This document shows positions 9,236 through 17,947 of a DNA stretch of 64,000 nucleotides, one piece after another. The notes under the pieces are model-generated. The model did not search any database, had not been told where the DNA came from, and worked only from the letters and a program-made list of their open reading frames with translations. The stretch comes from Roseiarcus sp963726105 (GTDB lineage Bacteria > Pseudomonadota > Alphaproteobacteria > Rhizobiales > Beijerinckiaceae): positions 310,001-374,000 of the forward strand of contig CAVSBJ010000024.1 in the NCBI GenBank assembly GCA_963726105.1, in the 5' to 3' direction. Position 1 is the first letter of the stretch, and every line of letters begins with the position of its first letter. The position numbers and the translations under genes were made by a program.

Positions 9236-10635
9236 GCGCCGCGCTGGTCGATGGAACGGCGCAGGCGATCGCCGCGGCGGTGAGAACGGGCGCTGTGAGC
9301 GCCCGCGAAGTCGCACAAGAAACGTTCGATCGCATCGAAGCCCGAAATGGCGCGCTCGGCGCCTTCACCGAGGTGACGGCGAAGCGCGCGCTCGCCAAGG
9401 CGGACGCGATCGATACGGCCCGCGCGCGCGGCGAAACCTTGGGTCCGCTTGCTGGCGCGCCGTTCGCGGTCAAAAACCTATTCGACGTCGAAGGGCTGAC
9501 GACACGCGCGGGCTCCAAGATCAACCGCGACCGGCCGCCGGCCAAGGCGGACGCAACTGCGATCGCGCGCCTCGAGGCCGCGGGCGGCGTTCTGGTCGGC
9601 GCGCTCAACATGGGCGAATTCGCCTACGACTTCACCGGCCGGAACGTCCACGACGGCCCATCTCGGAACCCGCATGATCTCGAGCATATGACGGGCGGAT
9701 CCTCTGGCGGATCCGCCGCGGCGGTCGCCGGCGGCCTCGTTCCCGTGGCGCTGGGCTCGGACACCAACGGCTCCATTCGCGTGCCAAGCTCGTTCTGCGG
9801 ATTGTTCGGCCTCAAGCCGACCTATGGCCGCCTGTCGCGCGCCGGGACGTTCCCGTTTGTCGCCAGCCTCGATCATGTGGGGCCGCTCGCGCGCTCGGCC
9901 GGCGATCTCGCGCTTTCGTATGATTCCATGCTTGGCCGCGACGACAGGGACCCGGCGCAGGCGGACAGACCGGCGGCTGCGGTATCGCCGACCCTCAACG
10001 ACAGAGTCGCCGGGCTGCGCATCGCGCGGCTCGGCGGCTATTTCACGCTCTCCGCCGATCCGAGCGCAACCTCGGCTGTGGACACGATCGCCCGCGCCCT
10101 GAAAGCGGACCGTGTCGTCGAACTCGCAGGGGCCGAGCAGGCGCGTTCGGCGGCCTACCTCATCACGATGGTCGAGGGCGCCGCGCTTCACCTTGCCCGG
10201 TTGCGCGAACGCGCCCAGGACTTCGACCCGGAAGTTCGCGACCGGCTGATCGCGGGCGCGATGGTTCCTGGCGCCTGGGCGGCGCAGGCGCAAAAATTTC
10301 GCCGTGAGTTTCATGCGATGACGCTCACGCTCTTTCGCGACGTCGATATCCTGCTCGCGCCAGCCACCCCTTGCCGGGCCCCCCGGCTCGAGCAGACGAC
10401 CTTTGTGCTCGACGGCCGTGAGATGCTGGTGCGACCGAATATTGGGCTCTTCACTCAGCCAATATCCTTCATTGGTCTGCCGGTTGTCGCGGCCCCGGTC
10501 TGGACAGAGGGTGAAAAGCTTCCGATCGGCGTCCAGATCATCGCCGCCCCTTGGCGCGAAGATCTCGCGCTCCGCGTCGCCTGGGCGCTTGAACGGGACG
10601 GCGTCGTGCGAGCGCCGGTGGCGAGATTGTCCTGA
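9232..10635 (+). CDS. atzE: AtzE-family amidohydrolase (1-carboxybiuret hydrolase type)
   Basis: A 467-residue amidase-signature enzyme. Lys81 lies in FAVKNLFDVEG; the Ser pair lies in TGGSSGGSAAAVAGG and ALGSDTNGSIRVPSSFCG. AtzE with AtzG removes ammonia from 1-carboxybiuret to give 1,3-dicarboxyurea, which decays to allophanate, substrate of the divergent atzF. The overlap with the small atzG-like frame supports a two-subunit complex. Other amidases share the fold, so the exact substrate is inferred from AtzG and AtzF neighbours. Confidence 0.85.
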   Translation: MSAALVDGTAQAIAAAVRTGAVSAREVAQETFDRIEARNGALGAFTEVTAKRALAKADAIDTARARGETLGPLAGAPFAVKNLFDVEGLTTRAGSKINRDRPPAKADATAIARLEAAGGVLVGALNMGEFAYDFTGRNVHDGPSRNPHDLEHMTGGSSGGSAAAVAGGLVPVALGSDTNGSIRVPSSFCGLFGLKPTYGRLSRAGTFPFVASLDHVGPLARSAGDLALSYDSMLGRDDRDPAQADRPAAAVSPTLNDRVAGLRIARLGGYFTLSADPSATSAVDTIARALKADRVVELAGAEQARSAAYLITMVEGAALHLARLRERAQDFDPEVRDRLIAGAMVPGAWAAQAQKFRREFHAMTLTLFRDVDILLAPATPCRAPRLEQTTFVLDGREMLVRPNIGLFTQPISFIGLPVVAAPVWTEGEKLPIGVQIIAAPWREDLALRVAWALERDGVVRAPVARLS

Positions 10636-10644
10636 CGAGGCGAA

Positions 10645-11424
10645 ATGGAAGAGCGCGGCGATTCTCGATGGGCCGGGCGCAATGGCGCAAAGGCCGCAAT
10701 ACGCGACCAGGTATGGAGCGGATTGGTCGAAGCCCAAGTCAACATCGGCCCCGTTTTCGACCACATCCCGAATTTCGTCGGCGCGGATGTCGCCGCCAAG
10801 CGGCTCAGCGAGCTTGACGAATGGCGGCGCGCCCGGGTCGTCAAATGCAATCCCGATCCGCCGCAAATCCCGGTCCGCCTGCGCGCGCTTTACGACGGCA
10901 AGCTCCTGTTCTCGCCGGTTCCCTATCTGAGCAAGGGTTTTCCCTACTTGCGCATCGATCCCGACACACTCGCAGCGAAGGGCGTGGATTTCGAAACCGC
11001 CGCCACCGCGCAAGGGTTCCTGGCGCACGGGGAGCCGATCGGATTTGAGGACATGCCCAAGCTCGACTTCTGCGTCGTTGGCTGCGTCGCGGTCACGCGG
11101 TCCGGCGGGCGCACGGGGAAGGGCGCCGGTTTCGCGGATCTCGAACAGGGGCTGTTTCGCGAACTCGGGCTCGTCAGCGCCTCGACGCCGATTGCAACAA
11201 CCGTTCATTCCTCCCAGGTCGTGCCCGATTCCGAGGTGGTGATGGAAAGCCATGACTCGGCCCTGCATTTCATCGCAACCGAACTCGAGTTGATCGCGAC
11301 GCGGACGGAACACCCGCAGCCGAATGGCGTCGATTGGGACAAGGTTCGCCCGGACCAGTTCGCCGACATCCCATTTTTGAGCGCGTTGCGCGACACGATC
11401 GAGCGCAGGAGGCGGCCCCGGTGA
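10645..11424 (+). CDS. 5-formyltetrahydrofolate cyclo-ligase-like protein
   Basis: A 259-residue protein resembling the 5-formyl-THF cyclo-ligase (MTHFS) superfamily: KAAIRDQVWSGL at the N-terminus, the VVGCVAVTRSGGRTGKGAGFADLE segment near residue 145 (the family phosphate/ATP loop RGxRxGxGxGYYD region), and TTVHSSQVV later. Longer members of this group occur with amidase/hydrolase operons and their reaction is unclear. It begins 9 bases after the atzE-like stop and its own stop overlaps the GTG of the oxygenase, so it belongs to the same operon. Confidence 0.75.
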   Translation: MEERGDSRWAGRNGAKAAIRDQVWSGLVEAQVNIGPVFDHIPNFVGADVAAKRLSELDEWRRARVVKCNPDPPQIPVRLRALYDGKLLFSPVPYLSKGFPYLRIDPDTLAAKGVDFETAATAQGFLAHGEPIGFEDMPKLDFCVVGCVAVTRSGGRTGKGAGFADLEQGLFRELGLVSASTPIATTVHSSQVVPDSEVVMESHDSALHFIATELELIATRTEHPQPNGVDWDKVRPDQFADIPFLSALRDTIERRRRPR

Positions 11425-12380
11425 CACTTCCCATCATCGATCTCGGATCATTGGGGGAAAGAGAGGCCTCGCCGACCAGGATCGTCGCTGAGGTCGGCGC
11501 GGCGTGTCGCGACGTCGGCTTCTTCTATGTCGTCAACCACGATGTCGACCAGGCGCTGATCGCCCAAGCCTTCGCTCAGTCGCGCGACTTCTTCGCGCTG
11601 CCCATCTCCGACAAGCGGAAGCTGGCGATCGAGACAATTGGCGGCAACCGAGGCTATTCGGGGCTCCTTCACGAGGCGCTCGACCCCACCCGCGGGACCG
11701 GACATGAAAGAGGCCTTCAATGTCGGATCTGGACCTTGCCGCGGACGATCCCGAATTGCTGGCCGGAAAGCCCTTCCGCTCGCTCAATGCCTGGCCCGGC
11801 GTGCCGGGATTTCCGCGAAACGCTGCTTTCCTATTACGATGCTTGCGCGGCTCTCGGCGCCCGATTGCATCGCGCGTTCGCGCGCGACCTTGGCCTGAAA
11901 GCCGATTTCTTCGACGGCAAATTCGATCGGCCGATGGCGACGCTGCGGCTCCTGCACTATCCCGCCTCGCCAAGGGCCGCAGCGGCCCCAACCGGCGCGG
12001 GCGAGCACACGGATTATGGCAACCTGACGCTGCTCGCGACCGATGATGTGGGTGGTTTGGAGGTCCGCACGCGCGCCGGACAATGGATCCAGGCGCCGGT
12101 GATCCCTGGCGCCTTCATCGTCAACATCGGCGATTGCCTGATGCGCTGGACCAACGACGTTTATGTTTCAACGCCGCATCGCGTGGTCAATCGAAGCGCG
12201 AAGGAGAGATATTCGATCGCCTTCTTCTACGATCCGAATCCAGACGCGATGGTCGAAACCATTTCGAGCTGCGTTGGGGAGGGAGAGGTCGTGCGTTATG
12301 CGCCGATCCTGGCCGCCGACTATCTGACGATGCGTCTCAACGCGAGCAAACCGCCGGAGGGCGGTCGGGCGAACGTTTGA
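11421..12380 (+). CDS. 2-oxoglutarate/Fe(II)-dependent oxygenase (isopenicillin N synthase family), internally frame-scrambled
   Basis: A 319-residue open frame from GTG 11421. It has the 2OG-Fe(II) dioxygenase hallmarks: LPIIDLGSL and GFFYVVNHDVD at the N-terminus, the iron ligands in GEHTDYGNLTLL, and STPHRVVN with RYSIAFFYDPN for iron and 2OG binding. Residues from about 94 to 130 do not fit the family. The expected continuation (PDMKEAFNVG, then DLAADDPELLAGKPFRSLNAWPG) is in the other two frames at about 11698-11810. Three extra bases near 11697, 11728 and 11808 would account for this and together restore the frame. Either base errors or a tolerated scrambled loop. Confidence 0.8.
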   Translation: MTLPIIDLGSLGEREASPTRIVAEVGAACRDVGFFYVVNHDVDQALIAQAFAQSRDFFALPISDKRKLAIETIGGNRGYSGLLHEALDPTRGTGHERGLQCRIWTLPRTIPNCWPESPSARSMPGPACRDFRETLLSYYDACAALGARLHRAFARDLGLKADFFDGKFDRPMATLRLLHYPASPRAAAAPTGAGEHTDYGNLTLLATDDVGGLEVRTRAGQWIQAPVIPGAFIVNIGDCLMRWTNDVYVSTPHRVVNRSAKERYSIAFFYDPNPDAMVETISSCVGEGEVVRYAPILAADYLTMRLNASKPPEGGRANV

Positions 12381-12612
12381 TGTTTCCACTGCCGCCGAAC
12401 GCTCGCTTGTTTGCCGTGGCGAACGATCTCGGCATAAATACAATATTAAATTGTTGATATAGGCATGGGCGCCGCCAAGCCGAACAACTCGTTAATCGCG
12501 TCGCAACTCCTTGGAATCGCGCGAAACGGACTCGCAAACGGCTCCCCTTCAGCCAGTCGCTGAAGGCCAAGCGCCGGCCCGGCTCGCGGGTGGTTCCGTT
12601 CGTAGACTCCCT
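12381..12612. other. Convergent intergenic region
   Basis: 232 bases between the oxygenase stop and the araD stop. An AT-rich stretch (aatacaatattaaattgttg near 12440) is present but no perfect terminator hairpin was found by eye. Confidence 0.35.
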
Positions 12613-13311
12613 TCAAAAGTCCGGGGCCTGCCCATAATAGGCGCCCGCGCCGTGTTTGCGCCTGAAGTGCTTGTTCAGGAGCTCCTCCTCGATCGGCTCG
12701 AGGTCGGGCTCGAGTTGAAGCGACATCAGCGCCATTTGCGCAATGCATTCGACCGCGACCGCGTTCTCCAACGCCTTCGCCACGCTCGCCCCCCAGGTGA
12801 ACGGCGCATGCCGGTTGACGAGCACGCCGGGAAAGTCGGCCGGATCGCGGTTGCGCATCGTCTCCACGATGACGTTGCCCGTCTCCCATTCATAGTCCGT
12901 GGCGATCTCGCTTGGCTTCATCTTGCGGGTGACCGGCACCTCGCCGTTGAAATAGTCGGCATGGGTCGTGCCGAAAATCGGGATCGGCCGGCCGGCCTGC
13001 GCGAATGCCGTCGCGTGCGATGAGTGCGTGTGGACCACGCCGCCGATGTTCGGAAAGGCGAGGAACAGCCTGCGGTGAGTCTGCGTGTCCGAGGACGGGT
13101 TGAGCCGGCCTTCGATCCTGCGTCCCTCGAGATCAATGACCACCATGTCGTCAGGCGAGAGCGCCGTGTAATCGACGCCGCTCGGCTTGATCGCGAATGC
13201 GGCCCCCGCGCGATCGATTGCGCTGGCATTGCCGAAGGTCAGATTGATGAGGCCGTGCCGCGGCAGGGCGATATTGGCCTCATAGGCTTCGCGCTTCAGT
13301 TCCTTGAACAT
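12613..13311 (-). CDS. araD: L-ribulose-5-phosphate 4-epimerase
   Basis: A 232-residue class II aldolase-fold epimerase converting L-ribulose 5-phosphate to D-xylulose 5-phosphate, the last step of the isomerase route. Visible are the phosphate-binding segments GNASAIDR and KPSGVDY, the zinc ligands in VVHTHSSHATAFAQ, and GTTHADYF. The gene follows araA by 14 bases on the minus strand, ending the arabinose operon. Normal length for the family (about 231). Confidence 0.95.
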   Translation of the reverse strand: MFKELKREAYEANIALPRHGLINLTFGNASAIDRAGAAFAIKPSGVDYTALSPDDMVVIDLEGRRIEGRLNPSSDTQTHRRLFLAFPNIGGVVHTHSSHATAFAQAGRPIPIFGTTHADYFNGEVPVTRKMKPSEIATDYEWETGNVIVETMRNRDPADFPGVLVNRHAPFTWGASVAKALENAVAVECIAQMALMSLQLEPDLEPIEEELLNKHFRRKHGAGAYYGQAPDF

Positions 13312-13325
13312 CGATTCGTTCCGGC

Positions 13326-14834
13326 TCAGGCGCGGAATCCCTGCGCAAGGTAATAGTAGACGTCGTTGTTGCGCAGGTCCTGCTTGAAGCTCGCGATCGT
13401 GGTGTCCGGCCCGATCACCGCCATCTCAATTCCGGCGATGGTGGCGAAGTCCTCGAGCATCTCCCGGGTCACGCTGTAGCTGTAGCCGGTATGATGCGCG
13501 CCGCCGGCCAGAATCCAGGCTGCGCACGCCGTCTTGAAGTCGGGCTTGCATTCCCACACCGCGCGGGCGACCGGCAGTTTCGGCAAAGCCGGGTGGTCCA
13601 CCGCAGTCACTTCGTTCACCAGCAGACGGAACCGGGCGCCGAGATCAATGAGGCTCGCGTTGAGCGCCGGGCCTTTCGCCGCGTCGAACACCAGACGGAC
13701 CGGATCCTCCTTGCCGCCGATGGAAAGGGGATGGATTTCGAGCCTCGGCTTGTCCGCCGCGATCGTCGGGCAAATTTCGAGCATGTGCGAGCCGAGCACC
13801 TGATGGCCGCCCGGCGCCAGATGATAGGTGTAGTCCTCCATGAACGAAGTCCCGCCCGAAAGCCCCTCGCCCATGACCTTCATCGCGCGCACCAGCGCGG
13901 CGGTCTTCCAGTCGCCCTCGCCCGCGAAGCCGTAGCCCTCGGCCATCAGCCGCTGCGGCGCGAGGCCGGGAAGCTGCCGCAGCCCGTGCAAGTCTTCGAA
14001 CGTGGTCGTGAAGCCCTTGAAGCCGCCGGCTTCCAGAAAGGCGCGCATGCCCAATTCGAGCCGCGCGCCATAGAGCAGCGACTCGTGCTGGGCCCCAGCC
14101 TTGCGCAGTTCGGCGGCGACCGCGTAGCGCTTCTCATATTCACCCGCCAGCGCCTTGACCTTGGCGTCGGCGACGGCGTTCACCTGCGCCACGAGATCGC
14201 CGACGCCATAACCGTTGGTCGCGAACCCGAACTTCATTTCCGTGGCGACCTTGTCGCCCTCGGTGACCGCGACCTGGCGCATATTGTCGCCGAAGCGGCA
14301 GAATTTGGCCCCCTGCCAATCATGCCAGGCCCGCGCCGCGCGCATCCACGCGCCGAGGCGGTCCTGAACCTCAGGGTCGGACCAATGGCCGACGACCACC
14401 TTGCGCGCGAGCCGCATGCGCGCATGGATGAAGCCTGCCTCCCGGTCGCCGTGCGCGGACTGGTTCAGGTTCATGAAGTCCATGTCGATCGTGTCCCACG
14501 GCAGGTCACGATTGAACTGGGTATGGAGGTGGACGAACGGCTTCTGAAGCGCGTTCAGCCCGCGCACCCACATCTTCGATGGCGAGAACGTATGCATCCA
14601 GAGGATGAGGCCGGCGCAATTCGGATCGGAGTTGGCGTCAAGGCAAAGCTTGGCGATCTCGTCCGGCGTCGTCAGCAGGGCCTTGAATTCGGTCTTGAGA
14701 GGGAGCTTTGCCGAGCCCGCAAGCGCGCCGGCGATCTCCCGCGCGTGCGCCGCGACCTGCTGGAGCGGCCCGGGCCCATAGAGATGCTGAGAGCCGCAAA
14801 CGAGCCAGATCTCAGGCTTGGCGAGATTGATCAT
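13326..14834 (-). CDS. araA: L-arabinose isomerase
   Basis: A 502-residue L-arabinose isomerase (L-arabinose to L-ribulose). The N-terminus has the family opening (EIWLVCGSQHLYGP), followed by LILWMHTFSPSKMW and, at mid-length, the metal-site glutamates in GEGDWKTAAL and SFMEDYTYHLAPGG; the C-terminal HHTGYS segment carries a further metal histidine. The ATG at 14834 is preferred to a GTG at 14852 because a GAG-rich ribosome site precedes it. It lies between araB and araD in the same direction. Confidence 0.96.
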   Translation of the reverse strand: MINLAKPEIWLVCGSQHLYGPGPLQQVAAHAREIAGALAGSAKLPLKTEFKALLTTPDEIAKLCLDANSDPNCAGLILWMHTFSPSKMWVRGLNALQKPFVHLHTQFNRDLPWDTIDMDFMNLNQSAHGDREAGFIHARMRLARKVVVGHWSDPEVQDRLGAWMRAARAWHDWQGAKFCRFGDNMRQVAVTEGDKVATEMKFGFATNGYGVGDLVAQVNAVADAKVKALAGEYEKRYAVAAELRKAGAQHESLLYGARLELGMRAFLEAGGFKGFTTTFEDLHGLRQLPGLAPQRLMAEGYGFAGEGDWKTAALVRAMKVMGEGLSGGTSFMEDYTYHLAPGGHQVLGSHMLEICPTIAADKPRLEIHPLSIGGKEDPVRLVFDAAKGPALNASLIDLGARFRLLVNEVTAVDHPALPKLPVARAVWECKPDFKTACAAWILAGGAHHTGYSYSVTREMLEDFATIAGIEMAVIGPDTTIASFKQDLRNNDVYYYLAQGFRA

Positions 14835-14929
14835 AGCCGTCTCAATTCCCACAATGAATGGAGCTGTGCCCCACGTAAGGTCGCCGTTCCCGGCGGGCGA
14901 AATCTTGCGCCCGGTTCGGCAAACGAAGG

Positions 14930-16591
14930 TTATCCCCGCTGCGCATATTTGATATCCAGCAACCTTTTCATGACCTGCGACAGGTCAGCGGATTTGCTCA
15001 ACCCACCGAAACTGTCGTGCAGATCGCGGTAGAGCGCATAGAGTTGGTCGTAGACGGCTCGATTTTCGGCGATCGGTTCAAACGCCTCCGGCTTCAACGA
15101 CGTCATCGCAGCTTCCGCGCTGGCAAAGTCCGGATGCGCGCCCGCCAGCACGGCCGCAGCAATCGCCGAGCCTAGCGCGCATGTCTGACTGGAGCCGGCG
15201 ACCTGCATGACGCAACCGGTGACGTCGGCATAGATTTGCATGAGCAGCGGATTTTTCTCAGCGATGCCGCCGGTGCACACAACCTCATCCGTAGGCACGC
15301 CATATTGCCGTAGGCGCTCGATGATTGCGCGCGCTCCGAACGCCGTCGCTTCGATCAAAGCGCGGTAGATATCCGCCCGTGTTGTGTAAAGGTCCTGACC
15401 GAGCAGCAAACCGGTGAGGCGCTGGTCGACGAGAATGGTGCGATTGCCGTTGTTCCAGTCGAGTCCCAGAAGGCCGGATTGGCCCGGACGCTGCTTCGCC
15501 GCCTCGGTAGTCAATTCCGCATGCAGCGCGGCGTCACCGCCTAAGACAACCTCGACCCACCACTTGAATATGTCCCCCACCGCCGACTGGCCCGCTTCGA
15601 TGCCGAAGAAGCCGGGCAGGATGGCGCCCTTCACAATACCGCAAATGCCCGGAATATCGGCGATCGGCTTTTCGGCCGAAACGACCGCGCAGTCGCAGGT
15701 TGACGTGCCGATCACCTTGACGAGCGCGCCCTCGCGAACGCCGCAGCCAATCGCGCCGTAGTGAACGTCAAACTCTCCGATCGCGATCGCGATGCCTGGG
15801 GCAAGCCCGAGCTTCGCCGCCCATTCGGGGCAAAGCGACCCGGCAGGCTCGGTTGCATCGTAAGCTTTTTGATAAAGCCGGTCTCGAAGTTCGGCCAGGC
15901 GCGGGTCGAGCGCTCCCAGGAATTCCTTGTCCGGAAGGCCGCCCCAATCGTCGGAATAGAGAGCCTTGTGACCGGCTGCGCAGACCCCTCGTTTGACCAA
16001 TCGCGGGTCGATGACGCCAGCAAGCACGGAGGGGATCCAGTCAGCAAGCTCAACCCAGGAAAAAGCAGCGCGGAACGTTTCGGGAGCGACATTCAGGCAA
16101 TGCCAAAGCTTGGCCCAGAACCACTCCGATGAGTAGACCCCGCCGCATTTCGCAATGTATTCGGGGCGAAGCTGTGCGCTGAGTTCGGTGATTTTGGCGG
16201 CCTCGCGCCAACTCGTGTGATCCTTCCACAGCCAGCACTGCGCGTTGAGGTCGTCTTTTGATCCGGCGTTTAGAGCGAGCGGCTGATTCTTGTCGTCGAC
16301 CGGAATCGGGCTCGACCCGGTCGAGTCGACGCCAATTCCGATGACTCTCGACGGATCAAAATGAGGTTTGCGCCCAGCCTCCGCGAGCGCCCCCTTGATG
16401 CTCGCCTCAAGGCCGAACAGATAATCGCCTGGATGCTGACGCGCCAATAGGCCGTCCTTGGGATCAAGCAGAACGCCCTGCGCGCCCGAAGGGTAATCAA
16501 CCACCCGACTGCCGTATTCCGCTCCGTCGGAACAGCGCACGACAAGCGCCCGCACCGAGTTGGTTCCGAAATCGACGCCTAGGGTGAACAT
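14930..16591 (-). CDS. araB: Ribulokinase
   Basis: A 553-residue FGGY-family kinase that phosphorylates L-ribulose. The ATPase core begins TLGVDFGTNSVRALVV; GIGVDSTGSSPIPVD near residue 105 is the second phosphate loop; the GTSTCDCAV segment and FGARAIIERL with CTGGIAEKNP near residue 440 are family hallmarks. The length matches AraB. It precedes araA by 95 bases and follows the ABC transporter genes. Confidence 0.95.
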   Translation of the reverse strand: MFTLGVDFGTNSVRALVVRCSDGAEYGSRVVDYPSGAQGVLLDPKDGLLARQHPGDYLFGLEASIKGALAEAGRKPHFDPSRVIGIGVDSTGSSPIPVDDKNQPLALNAGSKDDLNAQCWLWKDHTSWREAAKITELSAQLRPEYIAKCGGVYSSEWFWAKLWHCLNVAPETFRAAFSWVELADWIPSVLAGVIDPRLVKRGVCAAGHKALYSDDWGGLPDKEFLGALDPRLAELRDRLYQKAYDATEPAGSLCPEWAAKLGLAPGIAIAIGEFDVHYGAIGCGVREGALVKVIGTSTCDCAVVSAEKPIADIPGICGIVKGAILPGFFGIEAGQSAVGDIFKWWVEVVLGGDAALHAELTTEAAKQRPGQSGLLGLDWNNGNRTILVDQRLTGLLLGQDLYTTRADIYRALIEATAFGARAIIERLRQYGVPTDEVVCTGGIAEKNPLLMQIYADVTGCVMQVAGSSQTCALGSAIAAAVLAGAHPDFASAEAAMTSLKPEAFEPIAENRAVYDQLYALYRDLHDSFGGLSKSADLSQVMKRLLDIKYAQRG

Positions 16592-16687
16592 GAGCGCTCC
16601 GTGGCTCGATGGCGGGCAGGCGCGCCGGTCAGCGACGAAGGGGCGCGCAGGCGCATCGAAATGGCCAATGGCGGGAGCCCAATCGCG

Positions 16688-17947
16688 CTACTCTTTGCTC
16701 TTCTGATAGACGTCGACGTAGACCGCCGCCAGCAGCACCAAGCCCTTCACCACCTGTTGCCAGAAGATGCCAATGCCGAGAATCGACATGCCGTTGTTCA
16801 TCACTCCCATGAAAAACGCGCCGATGACGACACCCATCACCTTTCCGACCCCGCCCGAAGCCGAGACGCCGCCGATGAAGCACGCGGCGATCACGTCGAG
16901 TTCGAAGGAATTGCCCGCGCTTGGCGTCGCCGAATTGAGGCGCGCGGCGACAATCAAGCCCGCAAGTCCGGCAAGGACGCCCATGTTGACGAAAGTCAGC
17001 AGGGTCAGTCGCTCGGTGCGGACGCCCGAAAGCTGCGCCGCCAGCCTGTTCCCGCCCATCGCGTAGATGCGGCGTCCGACGGTCATGCGGGTGGTGACGA
17101 ACGTATAAAGGAGGATCAGCACCCCCATGATGATGAGGACATTGGGCAAGCCCTTGTTCGACGCGAGCAGATAGCTGAAGCCGATGATCAGAATCGCGAA
17201 AATGGCGTTCTTGCCGACAAACAGCGCGAGCGGCTCCGTCTCCATCGATTGCGCGTTGTCGCGCATCCACCGACGCGCGCTCGTGGTGATCAGCAAGATC
17301 GCCCCGACCACCCCCACGAGCATCGACAGCCAGAAGAACTGCGGCTCTCCTGGCCGCGCCTTAAGGAGCCCGAAGTCGCTGAAGTCCGGGATGAAGCCGG
17401 CGCTGATCGACTGGAACCCCTTAGCGAACGGTCCGACGAATTGGCCCTGCAGCATGTTCCCGGTGAGCCCGCGGAAGATCAGCATGCCGGCGAGCGTTAC
17501 GATGAACGCCGGGATCTTGCTGTAGGCGATGAAATAGCCCTGGCTCGCGCCAATGAGGCCGCCCAGGATCAGCGACAGCGGGATGACCAGTTGCCAGGGA
17601 AGCTTGATGTCGATGTCGGCCCAGGGAACATGAAATCCCACCATCATGATCGCCGCGCAGCCGCCGACGAATCCGACGATGGAGCCGACCGAAAGATCGA
17701 TATTGCCCCCAACGATGACCAGCAGCATGCCGAGCGCCATGATGACGATGTAGCTGTTCTGGAGGATGAGGTTGGTCACATTGACGCCGCGGAAGAGCAC
17801 GCCGCCGGTAACGACCTCGAAGAACGCCATGATGAGAAGCAGGGAAACAAGCAGCCCGTAGTCGCGAAGATTGCTCTTCCAGAAGCTCGCATCCCCGGCC
17901 GACGGCTCAGCGGCGGGCGCTCCGGTGATGATCGTTTCCGTGCTCAT
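16688..17947 (-). CDS. gguB: Sugar ABC transporter permease (GguB type)
   Basis: A 419-residue inner-membrane permease of the ribose/xylose/arabinose (BPD_transp_2) family, with about ten hydrophobic segments starting near residue 30 (GLLVSLLLIMAFFEVVTGG). Conserved GGNIDLSVGSIVGFVGG near residue 80 and FELDVIAACFIGGVSASGG near residue 350 are diagnostic. Longer than RbsC, as usual for the ChvE-associated GguB permeases. The start overlaps the ATPase stop by 4 bases. Confidence 0.92.
   Translation of the reverse strand: MSTETIITGAPAAEPSAGDASFWKSNLRDYGLLVSLLLIMAFFEVVTGGVLFRGVNVTNLILQNSYIVIMALGMLLVIVGGNIDLSVGSIVGFVGGCAAIMMVGFHVPWADIDIKLPWQLVIPLSLILGGLIGASQGYFIAYSKIPAFIVTLAGMLIFRGLTGNMLQGQFVGPFAKGFQSISAGFIPDFSDFGLLKARPGEPQFFWLSMLVGVVGAILLITTSARRWMRDNAQSMETEPLALFVGKNAIFAILIIGFSYLLASNKGLPNVLIIMGVLILLYTFVTTRMTVGRRIYAMGGNRLAAQLSGVRTERLTLLTFVNMGVLAGLAGLIVAARLNSATPSAGNSFELDVIAACFIGGVSASGGVGKVMGVVIGAFFMGVMNNGMSILGIGIFWQQVVKGLVLLAAVYVDVYQKSKE

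Noticed and set aside
9478..11427. A 649-codon open frame on the minus strand
   Set aside because: It lies entirely antisense to the atzE-like and cyclo-ligase-like genes, whose family motifs are clear.
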